From CAWJMD01 sp963700925 (GTDB taxonomy: Bacteria; Actinomycetota; Actinomycetes; Actinomycetales; CAWJMD01): 64,000 bases of DNA. This document shows positions 24,778 to 33,161 of the stretch, in pieces. Both the position numbers and the translations under genes were made by a program. Within the stretch, counting starts at the first letter, position 1. Every line of letters begins with the position of its first letter. The notes beneath the pieces were generated by a model. That model saw only the letters and a list, made by a program, of their open reading frames with translations. It was not told the origin of the DNA and did not search any database. Location of the stretch: NCBI GenBank assembly GCA_963700925.1, contig OY969553.1, positions 806,001 to 870,000 on the forward strand. Reading direction: 5' to 3'.

Positions 24778-26358
24778 ATGACCGACGAGACCCAGCCGAT
24801 CACCGAGCGCGGCGACAACCGCAGCCAGCGCCCGACATCTGCGGCCTTTCGCGAGTTCATCGCCTCCGGGTGGTCCCCTCGACCGGAGGCTCTGCCGTCC
24901 AAGGCTGAGGTGACGCGGTACGCGGCGGCACGGCGACAGGCCGTCGGCGCCCGCTTCCCCGGTGAGCGGCTGGTGCTGCCCGCCGGACCGCTCCAGACCC
25001 GCAGCAACGACAGCGACTACCGGTTCCGTCCGCACTCGGCCTTCGCGCACCTCACGGGCCTGGGCACCGACCGCGAGCCCGATGCGGTTCTGGTGCTGCA
25101 CCCGCGAGCCGTCGACGACGGGCTTGCCTCGGACGGTGACGCCGACGGCGGCACCCACGAGGCAGTGCTCTACTTCCGCCCGCGTGCCGAGCGAGACACC
25201 GAGGAGTTCTACGCCGACGCCCGCTACGGCGAGCTGTGGGTGGGCGTCCGTCCGAGCCTGGCCGAGGTCGAGGCCGAGCTAGGTCTGCGCTGCGCTCACA
25301 TCGACGAGCTGGGCGACGCCCTGCGCAAGGACGTCGGGGCTGACGGTGTTCAGGTGCGGGTCGTGCCGCGCGCCGACGGCGCGGTCGCAGAGACCGTCGC
25401 CACGGCTCGTGCCGCGTGCGGGCTGAGCGACGAGGAGTACGCCGCCGCCGACGCCGCGCTGGCCGAGGCCCTGTCGGAGCTGCGGCTGGTCAAGGACGAG
25501 TGGGAGATCGAGCAGATGCGGCGCGCCGTTGACGCCACCGTGCGCGGCTTCGCCGAGATCGTCGTCGCCCTGCCGGAAGCCGTCGACCACGAGCGTGGGG
25601 AGCGGGTGGTGGAGACGGTGTTCGGGTCAACCGCACGCCGGGAGGGCAACGGGACCGGATACGACACCATCGCCGCCGCCGGCCCGCACGCCTGCACGTT
25701 GCACTGGATCCGCAACGACGGCCAGGTGCACGACGGCGAGCTCATCCTGGTCGACGCCGGGGTGGAGGTGGACTCGCTCTACACCGCCGACGTGACGCGC
25801 ACCCTGCCGGTCAACGGCACGTTCACCGACGACCAGCGCCGCGTGTACGAGGCTGTCCGCGAAGCGTCCGACGCCGCGTTCGCGGTCGCGCGGCCCGGCT
25901 CGAAGTTCCGTGACCTGCACGACGCCGCGATGGTCGTGATCGCGCGCCGGCTGGCCGAGTGGGGCCTGCTGCCGGTCAGTGCCGAGGAGTCGCTCGACAC
26001 CGAGAAGGGCGGCTACCACCGCCGCTGGATGGTGCACGGCACGTCCCACCACCTCGGTCTCGACGTGCACGACTGCGCGCAGGCGCGGCGCGAGATGTAC
26101 CTGGACGCGGTGCTCGAGCCCGGCATGGTGTTCACCATCGAGCCGGGCCTGTACTTCAAGGAGGACGACGAGGCCGTGCCCGCCGAGCTGCGCGGCATCG
26201 GCGTGCGGATCGAGGACGACGTGGTGGTCACGCCGGACGGTGCCGAGAACCTGTCGGCGGGCCTGCCCCGTGCCTCACGCGACGTGGAGGCGTGGATGGC
26301 GTCGTTGCGTGCCAAGTCCCTGTCGGGTGCGCCTGCGTCCGGGGGACCGGAGCAGTGA
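24778..26358 (+). CDS. pepP: Xaa-Pro aminopeptidase (M24B)
   Basis: 526 residues from ATG 24778. The N-terminal creatinase-like domain ('YRFRPHSAFAHLTGLGTDRE') precedes the pita-bread catalytic domain. Five metal ligands are visible: 'LILVDAGVEVDSLYTADVTR' (two Asp), 'VHGTSHHLGLDVHDC' (His), 'MVFTIEPGLYF' (Glu) and 'GVRIEDDVVVT' (Glu). The enzyme removes N-terminal residues preceding proline, in the cytosol. The N-terminal extension of about 45 residues before the usual family start is longer than in E. coli PepP. Its stop overlaps the GTG of the next gene by GTGA, so the two are translationally coupled. Confidence 0.95.
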   Translation: MTDETQPITERGDNRSQRPTSAAFREFIASGWSPRPEALPSKAEVTRYAAARRQAVGARFPGERLVLPAGPLQTRSNDSDYRFRPHSAFAHLTGLGTDREPDAVLVLHPRAVDDGLASDGDADGGTHEAVLYFRPRAERDTEEFYADARYGELWVGVRPSLAEVEAELGLRCAHIDELGDALRKDVGADGVQVRVVPRADGAVAETVATARAACGLSDEEYAAADAALAEALSELRLVKDEWEIEQMRRAVDATVRGFAEIVVALPEAVDHERGERVVETVFGSTARREGNGTGYDTIAAAGPHACTLHWIRNDGQVHDGELILVDAGVEVDSLYTADVTRTLPVNGTFTDDQRRVYEAVREASDAAFAVARPGSKFRDLHDAAMVVIARRLAEWGLLPVSAEESLDTEKGGYHRRWMVHGTSHHLGLDVHDCAQARREMYLDAVLEPGMVFTIEPGLYFKEDDEAVPAELRGIGVRIEDDVVVTPDGAENLSAGLPRASRDVEAWMASLRAKSLSGAPASGGPEQ

Positions 26359-26927
26359 CCACGACCCCGCTCATCGACGAGCGCGAGCACATGAAGAAGC
26401 GAAACACGATGATCGCCATGGCCTTTGCGGCAGTGGTGTGCATCGTCGCGGTCGTGCTGGCCGCGAACTCGCTGAGCAGCATCGGCGAGGGCAGCGAGAC
26501 TCCGTTCGGTGAGCTCGGTAGCGCACCGGGCGCAGGGGCCACGCCGCCGCCATCCGGCTCCGGGTCGCCGACCGCACCAGCAGAGCCCGCACCCCTGACC
26601 GCGTTCTCGTCCCCGTCCGGAAACATCGGTTGTGTGATCAGCACCGAGGTGGCCCGGTGCGACATCGCCGAGCGCGACTGGGAGCCGGGCGCGCCGCCGG
26701 CGACGTGCAAGAAGACCTGGGGCCAGGGCACTGCGGTCGGCGCCAAGGAGGCCGCGATCACGTGCACGCGCGGGTCGGTGCTCGGTTCGAAGACGGTGCT
26801 CGGATACGGCCGCAGCGTCACCGAGGGCACCTTCACCTGCGCATCGAGCGAGGCCGGTATGCGCTGCGAGAACACCGCGACAGGCCGTGGCTTCTCGATC
26901 TCCCGCAAGACCTACACCTTCTTCTGA
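26355..26927 (+). CDS. membrane-anchored or secreted DUF6636-like protein
   Basis: 190 residues if started at GTG 26355, which overlaps the pepP stop by 4 bases; ATG 26391 is an alternative. A hydrophobic segment 'MIAMAFAAVVCIVAVVLAAN' is followed by a Pro/Ser/Gly linker and a C-terminal domain with paired cysteines: 'FSSPSGNIGCVISTEVARCD', 'PATCKKTWGQG', 'AITCTRGS' and 'FTCASSEAGMRCENTATGRG'. The 'PSGNIGC...RCDI' pattern resembles the actinobacterial DUF6636 domain, of unknown role. Six Cys suggest disulfides outside the membrane. Repeat copy B starts 2 bases after the stop codon. Confidence 0.72.
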   Translation: MTTTPLIDEREHMKKRNTMIAMAFAAVVCIVAVVLAANSLSSIGEGSETPFGELGSAPGAGATPPPSGSGSPTAPAEPAPLTAFSSPSGNIGCVISTEVARCDIAERDWEPGAPPATCKKTWGQGTAVGAKEAAITCTRGSVLGSKTVLGYGRSVTEGTFTCASSEAGMRCENTATGRGFSISRKTYTFF

Positions 26928-26928
26928 G

Positions 26929-27043
26929 TTGCTCCCCCCACCCACACTCCCCCCGTGGCTCGCTCTCCCTGCCCACACATCAGGACGCGTTCTGTGTAGG
27001 TGGGACGAGCACCCCACAGCCCGCGCGTGGGGTGGATGAGCAA
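26929..27043. repeat. nested palindromic intergenic repeat, copy B
   Basis: 115 bp bounded by TTGCTC and GAGCAA, with four copies of the 18-base motif: two forward (TTGCTC..CCACCCACAC and GCTCTCCCTGCCCACACA), two reversed (TGTGTAGGTGGGACGAGC and GTGGGGTGGATGAGCAA). It is more diverged than copy A but has the same order, spacing and boundaries. It lies between the DUF6636-like gene and the P1 peptidase gene; the latter's ribosome site follows directly. Confidence 0.82.
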
Positions 27044-27053
27044 GGGTGGGCGC

Positions 27054-28004
27054 ATGATCACCGACGTTCCCGGAGTGCAGGTCGGACACGCGTCGCGCGT
27101 CGGCGACGGCTGGGCCACCGGGGTCACGGTGGTGCTGCCTCCACCGGGCACGGTGGGTGCGGTGGCGGTGCGCGGTGGCGGGCCTGCCACGCACGAGACC
27201 GATGCCCTGGCCCCGGGCACGCTCGTCGACACGGTTGACGCGGTGGTGCTGACGGGTGGGAGCGCGTACGGGCTGGTCAGTGCTCACGGCGTGCAGCGCT
27301 GGTGCGAGGAACAGGGTCGCGGCTTCGCCGTCGCACCCGGGCTGGTGGTGCCGATCGTGCCGGCCGCCGCCCTCTTCGACCTGGGACGAGGGGGCGACCC
27401 GCGTGCGCGGCCCGATGCCGAGATGGGTTATGCCGCAGCGGTTTCGGCCAGTAACGAGCCGCCCCAGCTCGGGTCGGTCGGGGCAGCCACGGGCGCTGTC
27501 TTGGACGCGGGGCGCACCAAGGGCGGCGTGGGCAGCGCCAGCGTCCGGCTACCAGGCGGCGTCGTCGTCGGCGCCCTGGCCGTGGTGAACGCCGCGGGAG
27601 CCCTCCGGGGCGACCAGGCTGGGCCCCCGGCGACCGGCGCTACGACAGACGTTTCCCCGATGAACACCACGCTCGTCGTCGTCGCCACGAACGCCCGGCT
27701 CGACGTGACGGCAGCGACACGGATGGCCGACGTGGGCCATGACGGTCTCGCTCGCGCGATCGACCCCGTCCACACGCTCGTCGACGGCGACGTCGTCTTC
27801 GTCCTCGCGACCGGCGAGATCGACTCAGCCGCAGCGATTCCGGAGGCAGAGGAGGCGCGATGGCCTGGCGCAGCCGCTCTGCAGGGTCTGGTCGCGGTGC
27901 AGGCCGCTGCTGCCTCGGCGGTCGAGCTCGCGGTGCGCGACGGCGTGCGCCGCGCCACGGCCGTGCCCGGAGTCGAGGCTCAGCCCGTCAGGCCGGGTTC
28001 TTAG
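27054..28004 (+). CDS. P1-family (DmpA-type) peptidase
   Basis: 316 residues from ATG 27054 ('MITDVPGVQVGHASRVGDGW'); GGGTGGG lies 4-10 bases upstream. Family S58: 'GGGPATHETDAL', 'VVLTGGSAYGL' and, around the autoprocessing site, 'DVSPMNTTLVVVATNARLD', where the Thr after Asn would become the N-terminal nucleophile of the small subunit. Members act as L-aminopeptidase/D-amidase or beta-aminopeptidase; many actinobacterial ones are uncharacterised. The C-terminus overlaps the convergent stress-protein gene by 17 bp. Confidence 0.9.
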   Translation: MITDVPGVQVGHASRVGDGWATGVTVVLPPPGTVGAVAVRGGGPATHETDALAPGTLVDTVDAVVLTGGSAYGLVSAHGVQRWCEEQGRGFAVAPGLVVPIVPAAALFDLGRGGDPRARPDAEMGYAAAVSASNEPPQLGSVGAATGAVLDAGRTKGGVGSASVRLPGGVVVGALAVVNAAGALRGDQAGPPATGATTDVSPMNTTLVVVATNARLDVTAATRMADVGHDGLARAIDPVHTLVDGDVVFVLATGEIDSAAAIPEAEEARWPGAAALQGLVAVQAAAASAVELAVRDGVRRATAVPGVEAQPVRPGS

Positions 28005-28686
28005 GCTCATCGGATCGCTGCTCCTGCTCGCGCGACGCCTCCTCGGCAGCCGCGTCCTTCAGCCGCTGAGCCTTCTGCCGGGCGATCATCTCGCTGTACG
28101 TGGGCCCTCCGGGCTCGGCACCCGTGTCCTGCTGGACGTCGCCGAGTGTCTTCACGGTGTCGACCGGTTGCGGCTGTGTCACCCGCACCACGCCGCTGCC
28201 GCCGAGTCCCGAGAGCACGCGCGTCGCCTCGACGGCGTGCCCGTCGGCGCACCACACCGCGTACTCGCCGGCGACGATCTGGCTGGTCGACGTGAAGTCA
28301 CGGCGGCCGCCGGTCGCCGCGAACGAGATGACGCCGAAGATGATCCCGAAGCCCGCGCCGATCAGGACGCCGAACAACAGCGTCGAGCCGAACTGCTCCG
28401 ACTCGGCGAACAACCCGAGCAGCAGCCCCACGAAGCCGCCGAAGTACGCGCCGGAGAACAGTCCCGCGACGGCCACCCGGCCGTACGTCAACCGTCCGGT
28501 CACCCGCTCGACCATCTTCAGGTCGGTGCCGACGATCGACACGTGCTGCACCGGAAACTTCTCGTCGGAGAGGAAGTCGACCGCGCGCTGCGCCTCGAGA
28601 TAATCGCGGTACGAAGCGATCGGGCGACCCGGCGGCGGCGCAGGGGCGCGACCCCTGCGGCTGCCGGTGGGGCTCAGGTTCGACAT
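27988..28686 (-). CDS. membrane protein with N-terminal general-stress-protein 17M domain
   Basis: 232 residues from ATG 28686. The N-terminal part ('IASYRDYLEAQRAVDFLSDE' then 'FPVQHVSIVGTDLKMVERV') is the GSP17M/YflT domain, followed by two glycine-rich membrane segments, 'VAVAGLFSGAYFGGFVGLLL' and 'LLFGVLIGAGFGIIFGVISF' (about 72-115). A soluble C-terminal region ends in a charged tail ('QKAQRLKDAAAEEASREQEQ'). Conserved in actinobacteria; role unknown, by name stress-related. It shares its 3' end with the P1 peptidase gene and lies upstream of nothing co-directional until the acyl-CoA dehydrogenase. Confidence 0.85.
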   Translation of the reverse strand: MSNLSPTGSRRGRAPAPPPGRPIASYRDYLEAQRAVDFLSDEKFPVQHVSIVGTDLKMVERVTGRLTYGRVAVAGLFSGAYFGGFVGLLLGLFAESEQFGSTLLFGVLIGAGFGIIFGVISFAATGGRRDFTSTSQIVAGEYAVWCADGHAVEATRVLSGLGGSGVVRVTQPQPVDTVKTLGDVQQDTGAEPGGPTYSEMIARQKAQRLKDAAAEEASREQEQRSDEPKNPA

Positions 28687-28759
28687 GTCGGCATCGTCCC
28701 ATGGGCGCCTGGACGAGACCTGGGCGGCACCTGGACGTCCGCCCGAATCACTGCGCGCG

Positions 28760-29959
28760 TCATCCCTTGAGCTTGTACTCCTCGAGCAGGCGGCGCCCGA
28801 TGATCATCCGCTGGATGTCGGCGGTGCCTTCTCCGATCAGCAGCATCGGGGCCTCGCGATAGAGGCGCTCGATCTCGTACTCCTTCGAGTAGCCGTAGCC
28901 GCCGTGGATGCGGAACGCGTCCTCCACGACCTCCTTGCAGTACTCCGACGCCAGGTACTTGGCCATGCCCGCCTCGAGGTCGTTGCGCTCGCCGGCGTCC
29001 TTCTTGCGGGCGGCCATCACCATCATCTGGTGCGCCGCCTCGACCTTGGTGGCCATCTCCGCGATCCGGAACAGCACCGCCTGGTGCTCGGCGATCTTCT
29101 TGCCGAACGTCTCTCGCTGCTGCGCGTACGCCGTCCCGAGCTCGAACGCCCGCATGGCCACGCCGCACGCGCGTGCCGCCACGTTGACGCGGCCCACCTC
29201 GACGCCGTCCATCATCTGGTAGAAACCGCGCCCCGGGCCGTCGCCGAGCAGCTGGTCGTCGGTCGTGGTGTAGCCGTCGAGGATGAGCTCGGTGGTGTCG
29301 ACTCCCTTGTAGCCCATCTTCTCGATCTTCCCCGGAACGGTGAGACCCGGTGCGGTCTCACCGAAACCGGGCTCCTTCTCCACCAGGAACGTCGACATGT
29401 TCTTGTAGACCGAGTCGGCTCCGGTGTCGGTGCGCACCAGCACCGCGACGAGCGTGGACGAGCCGCCGTTGGTGAGCCACATCTTCTGGCCGTTGACCGT
29501 CCACGTGCCGTCGTCCGCCCGAACCGCCTTGGTCTTGATGCCGGAAACGTCCGAGCCACAGCCCGGCTCGCTCATCGAGAAGGCGCCCCGCACCTCGCCC
29601 GTGGCCATCCGCGGCAGGTACCGCTGCTTCTGCTCGTCGGTGCCGTGCTGCAGCAGCATGTACGCCACGATGAAGTGGGTGTTGATGATCCCGCTGACGC
29701 TCATCCAGCCCCGGGCGAGCTCCTCGACGCACAGCGCGTAGGTCAGCAGCGACTCGCCGAGACCGCCGTACTCCTCGGGGATCATCAGGCCGAAGATCCC
29801 CATCTCCTTCATGCCTTCGACGATCTCGGACGGGTACTCGTCGGCGTGCTCGAGCGCCTGTGCGCTGGGGATGATCTGCTCGTCGACGTACTGGCGCACC
29901 AACTTCAGCAGCTCGCGCTGGTCGTCGGTCAGTCCCTCGGTGTGCTGCAGGCGTCCCAT
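28760..29959 (-). CDS. acyl-CoA dehydrogenase (methylsuccinyl-CoA/branched-chain type)
   Basis: 399 residues from ATG 29959. FAD-dependent fold: 'EYGGLGESLLTYALCVEELA', 'FSMSEPGCGSDVSGIKTKA' (substrate and FAD loop), 'KMWLTNGGSS', 'YAQQRETFGKKIAEHQ' and C-terminal 'DAFRIHGGYGYSKEYEIERL' then 'YREAPMLLIGEGTADIQ'. The catalytic Glu position falls in the 'REAPMLLIGEGT' segment. The sequence style matches the dehydrogenase that accompanies MaoC and CitE-like proteins in Streptomyces and Mycobacterium, so methylsuccinyl-CoA or a leucine/isoleucine-derived acyl-CoA is the likely substrate. Partners lie 4 kb away on each side. Confidence 0.93.
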   Translation of the reverse strand: MGRLQHTEGLTDDQRELLKLVRQYVDEQIIPSAQALEHADEYPSEIVEGMKEMGIFGLMIPEEYGGLGESLLTYALCVEELARGWMSVSGIINTHFIVAYMLLQHGTDEQKQRYLPRMATGEVRGAFSMSEPGCGSDVSGIKTKAVRADDGTWTVNGQKMWLTNGGSSTLVAVLVRTDTGADSVYKNMSTFLVEKEPGFGETAPGLTVPGKIEKMGYKGVDTTELILDGYTTTDDQLLGDGPGRGFYQMMDGVEVGRVNVAARACGVAMRAFELGTAYAQQRETFGKKIAEHQAVLFRIAEMATKVEAAHQMMVMAARKKDAGERNDLEAGMAKYLASEYCKEVVEDAFRIHGGYGYSKEYEIERLYREAPMLLIGEGTADIQRMIIGRRLLEEYKLKG

Positions 29960-30036
29960 ACCGACGAGTATGTCGAGCCACGCCTCGATCAGGCAGTTTC
30001 CCGGGCTGTGAGCCTGCCCACGGCAGACTCGTGCTC

Positions 30037-30860
30037 ATGCTCTCGCGCCGTTCTCTGCTGACGGGGCTGGCGGGATCCGCAGCCCTCTCCCTCGCCGGCT
30101 GCGAGGCGATCCCTGGCGACGAGTCGGTTGACGTCGAGAGCGGCACGTTCCGGTCGGCGGCACGCGGAGGTCGCGACGTCGGTTGGACGCTGGCGCGTTT
30201 CAACGGGCCCGGCGCCACGGGTCCGTCGCCCTTGGTGCTCTCGTTGCACGGTCGGGATGACGACCACTCCACCGCCGTCGAGCACGTCGGCGCCGTCGAG
30301 GCGCTCGGAGCGCTGCGGGAGGGAGGTGGCCCGCCGCTCGCCCTGCTCAGCGTCGACGGCGGAGAGACGTACTGGCATCCACGACGTGCCACCGCGGGCC
30401 AGGCGGACGACGAACCCTGTGGCGATGATCACGGACGAGCTGCTGCCCATGGTCGCCGACCGCGATGTCGCCGTGGATCGCCTTGCGCTGCACGGCTGGT
30501 CGATGGGTGGGTACGGCGCACCGCTCCTCGCCACCGAGCTCGGCGCCGACCGTGTCGCCGCGGTGTCGGCGGCCAGCCCGGCACTGTGGCAGCAGCCCGG
30601 CGACAGCGCGGCCGGCGCGTTCGACGACCGTGACGACTTCGTGGCGCACGACGTCTTCGCCCGCCGTGACGTGCTCTCGCGCATCCCGCTTCGCATCGAC
30701 TGCGGTGACGATGACCCCTTCAGCGCCGCAACGAAAGCCTTCGTCGACGGTCTGGACCCGGCCCCCTCAGGCGTGCCGGGCGCCGGTGACCACTCGCTTG
30801 ACTACTCGAAATCCATGCTGCCCGACGAGCTGGCCCTTCCTGGGCGAGGATCTCGCCTGA
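30037..30860 (+). pseudogene. Tat-exported alpha/beta-hydrolase (esterase-like) lipoprotein, two +1 frameshifts
   Basis: Starts 'MLSRRSLLTGLAGSAALSLA' then GC: a twin-arginine signal (SRRSLLTG) merging into a lipobox Cys. 'VLSLHGRDDDHSTAVEHVGA' is the oxyanion-hole region. An extra base near 30412-30417 shifts the frame after 'ETYWHP'; deleting one base gives 'DDDPVAMITDELLPMVADRD' and the nucleophile elbow 'LHGWSMGGYGAPLLA'. A second extra C in CCC 30834-30836 replaces a natural ending: removing it yields 'LPDELAFLGEDLA' and a stop at 30858-30860. Intact, it would be a D-family esterase of about 270 residues with Ser in GWSMGG. Both lesions lie in or next to short base runs. Confidence 0.8.
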
Positions 30861-30864
30861 CGGT

Positions 30865-30870
30865 TAGCGT
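30865..30870 (+). promoter_or_regulatory. -10 element of a probable leaderless promoter
   Basis: TAGCGT, 6 bases before ATG 30877 of the DUF4440-like gene. No ribosome binding site is present between the two. It overlaps the 3' end of the frameshifted hydrolase gene. Confidence 0.5.
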
Positions 30871-30876
30871 CTAGCG

Positions 30877-31263
30877 ATGGACGACGAGCAGCTGACGGCA
30901 AGCCTCCTGGGTCTCGAGCGCCAGGGCTGGGACTCGCTCTGCGACAGCACCGGTGCCGACTTCTACGGACGTGTGATGACGGACGACGGCGTCATGGTCC
31001 TCGCCAACGGCGCCGTGATGGATCGCTCCGGGGTGGTGGAGGCGCTGAGCCAGGCGCCACCCTGGCGCACCTTCGAGATCGACGACGTGCGGGTGGTGCG
31101 CCTCGGCTCGGACGCCGCGGCGCTCGTGTACCTCGGCACCGCCGACCGCGACGACGAGCAGCCGGCGTTCGTCGGTGCGATGTCGAGCGTCTACGTGCGG
31201 CAGGGGGACGCGTGGCGTCTGGCCCTCTACCAGCAGACTGAGGTTCCGTCCGACCAGGTGTGA
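30877..31263 (+). CDS. DUF4440/SnoaL-like NTF2-fold protein
   Basis: 128 residues from ATG 30877. A cone-shaped alpha+beta barrel is suggested by 'LGLERQGWDSLCDSTGADFY', 'MTDDGVMVLANGAVMDRSGV', 'FEIDDVRVVRLGSDAAALVY' and 'VGAMSSVYVRQGDAWRLALY'. The pattern of 'WDSL..GADFY' and 'DAWRLALYQQTEV' at the end is typical of DUF4440. These proteins bind small ligands or act as non-redox isomerases; no catalytic residue is assignable. It ends 17 bp before the convergent L,D-transpeptidase gene. Confidence 0.8.
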   Translation: MDDEQLTASLLGLERQGWDSLCDSTGADFYGRVMTDDGVMVLANGAVMDRSGVVEALSQAPPWRTFEIDDVRVVRLGSDAAALVYLGTADRDDEQPAFVGAMSSVYVRQGDAWRLALYQQTEVPSDQV

Positions 31264-31280
31264 CCCTCGGGTCCGGTTGC

Positions 31281-32168
31281 TCACAGCACCCAGACAGCAC
31301 TTCCCTGCGGCATCAGGTCACGTGACCACACCATGTCCATCGCGGCGATGCTGACGCGGGCGCAGCCGTGCGATGCCGGGAACGCGGGAACGCTGGCGTA
31401 CCCGTGCACGGCGATGCCGTCCGGGTGGAAGTAGCGGGGGCGGTACAACCGTCCGAGATCGCCATCGCGCCAACCGTTGTGGGACCAGGCGACGGAGAAG
31501 TGACCCTCGGGGGTGTCGGCCAGCATGGCTCGACCGTCGTGCGTGTACTTCTCGAAGGTTCCGGTCGAGGTGTGCAGTGCGAGCGTGACCTTGCCGTCCT
31601 GCACGAAGCTCATGACACCTGCAGCCCGGTCGATCTCGGTCACCGTGCCTGACGTGCTGCGTGCTGTCGGACGCGTTCCCGCGTGGAGGGCGGCGCGCGT
31701 CTGAGGACCGACCCGGCCGTCGCGGTGGATGTCGGCGACGCCCTGCAGCGCGTAGACGGCCTGGGTCGTGAGCGAGCCGTACGTGCCGTCAGGGGTGCCG
31801 AGCCAGTAGCCGAGGTCGGTCAGCCGCTGCTGCAGCGCGAGCACCGCCGGGCCGGAGTTGCCGGGCCGCAGCGTGGTGGCGGTCGGCGGCGGACTGGTGG
31901 GCGGCGGCGTCGTGGGAGGGGCGCTCGTCGGCGGCGCGCTCGTGGGCGGAGCACTGGTCGGAGGCGCGCTGGTCGGAGGCGCAGTGGTCGGGGGCGGTGT
32001 GGTGCTCGAAGGCGGAGTCGTGGTCGGCGCCGAGGGGCTGGACGAGACCGTCGACCCAGGGTCCTCGCCCGGGGTGTCCGCGCAGGCGCCCAGCGAGAGC
32101 AGGGCGAGCACCAGCCCCATCGAGGCCAGTGCCCTGCCCTGCCGACCCTCCGACCGTCGGTACGACAT
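31281..32168 (-). CDS. lipoprotein L,D-transpeptidase with peptidoglycan-binding domain
   Basis: 295 residues from ATG 32168 ('MSYRRSEGRQGRALASMGLV'); the frame is open farther upstream. Lipobox 'LLSLGAC' at about 21-27. Then a long Thr/Pro/Ser linker containing four APPTS repeats, a PG_binding_1 domain ('LQQRLTDLGYWLGTPDGTYG', 'LTTQAVYALQGVADIHRDG') and the YkuD catalytic domain ending in 'IAVHGYASVPAFPASHGCAR' with His and catalytic Cys in SHGCAR. The enzyme forms 3-3 cross-links in peptidoglycan or attaches proteins to it, outside the membrane. The linker is long enough to reach into the wall. Confidence 0.93.
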   Translation of the reverse strand: MSYRRSEGRQGRALASMGLVLALLSLGACADTPGEDPGSTVSSSPSAPTTTPPSSTTPPPTTAPPTSAPPTSAPPTSAPPTSAPPTTPPPTSPPPTATTLRPGNSGPAVLALQQRLTDLGYWLGTPDGTYGSLTTQAVYALQGVADIHRDGRVGPQTRAALHAGTRPTARSTSGTVTEIDRAAGVMSFVQDGKVTLALHTSTGTFEKYTHDGRAMLADTPEGHFSVAWSHNGWRDGDLGRLYRPRYFHPDGIAVHGYASVPAFPASHGCARVSIAAMDMVWSRDLMPQGSAVWVL

Positions 32169-32266
32169 CTGCTGCTGCCGGTTGCCGTGAAGTCCTGTCA
32201 CACACTGAGGACTCCTGACGCGTGCCCGAGGTTGCGTGGGGTAGGTCACGGTTGTGCCTCGCTGCG

Positions 32267-32557
32267 CTACCGCTCGTCGACGACCACCCCGGTCTGGGCT
32301 GTGGCGTCTCGCGTCAATGCCATCGCCGCGCCGATCTCAGGGAACGACGCCGCGTCCTCGAACGCGGCCACCATCTGTTCGGGGCGGTCCCAGCGCCAGG
32401 CGTCGGTGTAGCTGCCGTCATCGAGACGGGTCAACCGAGCCTCAGCAAGGCCAGGGTGAGCCGCACGGATGGCGCTGACCAGCGTCGCCCGACGGGCCAG
32501 CAGCTCCTCCGTGTCGGCGCTGTCGACCTGGTAGTGGTGGATCCTGACGACTGCCAT
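32267..32557 (-). CDS. antibiotic-biosynthesis-monooxygenase-like small protein
   Basis: 96 residues from ATG 32557. Dimeric ferredoxin-like fold is suggested by 'VVRIHHYQVDSADTEELLAR', 'ARLTRLDDGSYTDAWRWDRP' and 'AFEDAASFPEIGAAMALTRD', close to the ABM/DUF family. Catalysis is not evident. It lies 6 bp after the AhpD-like gene, so the two form an operon transcribed away from the LysR gene. Confidence 0.7.
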   Translation of the reverse strand: MAVVRIHHYQVDSADTEELLARRATLVSAIRAAHPGLAEARLTRLDDGSYTDAWRWDRPEQMVAAFEDAASFPEIGAAMALTRDATAQTGVVVDER

Positions 32558-32563
32558 GGCCGC

Positions 32564-33022
32564 TCAGCCCCAGTCCTGGCCCGCGGGCTGCCGTGTGGTC
32601 GCGTTGAGTCGGTTGAAGAAGTTGGTGGTCGCGATCCACAGGACCAGCGCGGCAAGTCCTTTCTCGCCGTAGTGCTTTGCCGCCTCGTCCCATACGTCGT
32701 CGGGCACCGGGTCCGCACGGTCGGCCAGGCGGGTCACGGACTCACTCAGTGCCAGGGCGGCGCGCTCGGCCTCGGTGTAGTAGGGCGTCTCGCGCCAGGC
32801 GGCCACCGAGAACAACCGCTGGTCGGTCTCGCCGGCCTTCTTGGCCCCGCGTGCGCCGGAGTCGACACACGCGCTGCAGCCGTTGATCTGACTGCTGCGC
32901 AGGTGCACGAGCTCGAGCGTCGCCGCTGGGACATCCGTGCTGTGCGTCGCCTTGTACAGCGACTGGATCGCCTTCATGGCGTCGGGCAGGACTGCCGCGG
33001 GGTTCGCCATCCGGGTCTGCAT
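32564..33022 (-). CDS. carboxymuconolactone decarboxylase/AhpD-like protein
   Basis: 152 residues from ATG 33022 with AGGAGG upstream. 'LELVHLRSSQINGCSACVDS' contains the redox CxxC (GCSAC) of AhpD-like alkylhydroperoxidases, with Glu and the rest of the helix bundle following ('YYTEAERAALALSESVTRLA', 'HYGEKGLAALVLWIATTNFF', 'NRLNATTRQP'). The His that normally follows CxxC by three residues is not present (Cys-x3-Gly/Ala here). Members reduce peroxides or act in small-molecule detoxification. Divergent from lysR with a clear operator between, so LysR probably controls this operon. Confidence 0.88.
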   Translation of the reverse strand: MQTRMANPAAVLPDAMKAIQSLYKATHSTDVPAATLELVHLRSSQINGCSACVDSGARGAKKAGETDQRLFSVAAWRETPYYTEAERAALALSESVTRLADRADPVPDDVWDEAAKHYGEKGLAALVLWIATTNFFNRLNATTRQPAGQDWG

Positions 33023-33127
33023 GATCGTCCTCCTGTAGTGGATCTGGTTGCCGCCTGGGGAGTTTCGACGGCCGAGTTCAGCGTCGTGTCCAGCCCCGAG
33101 TCGGAACAACGGCAGATCCAGCAAGGG

Positions 33128-33149
33128 TCGATAAGGTCCTGGTTATCGA
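33128..33149. promoter_or_regulatory. LysR-type operator between divergent genes
   Basis: Inverted repeat TCGATAA (33128-33134) and TTATCGA (33143-33149) around an 8-base spacer. It contains a T-N11-A core and lies just before the LysR start and about 105 bp from the AhpD-like start, the usual place for an autoregulated LysR site. Confidence 0.72.
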
Positions 33150-33161
33150 TCGACCGAGGGG

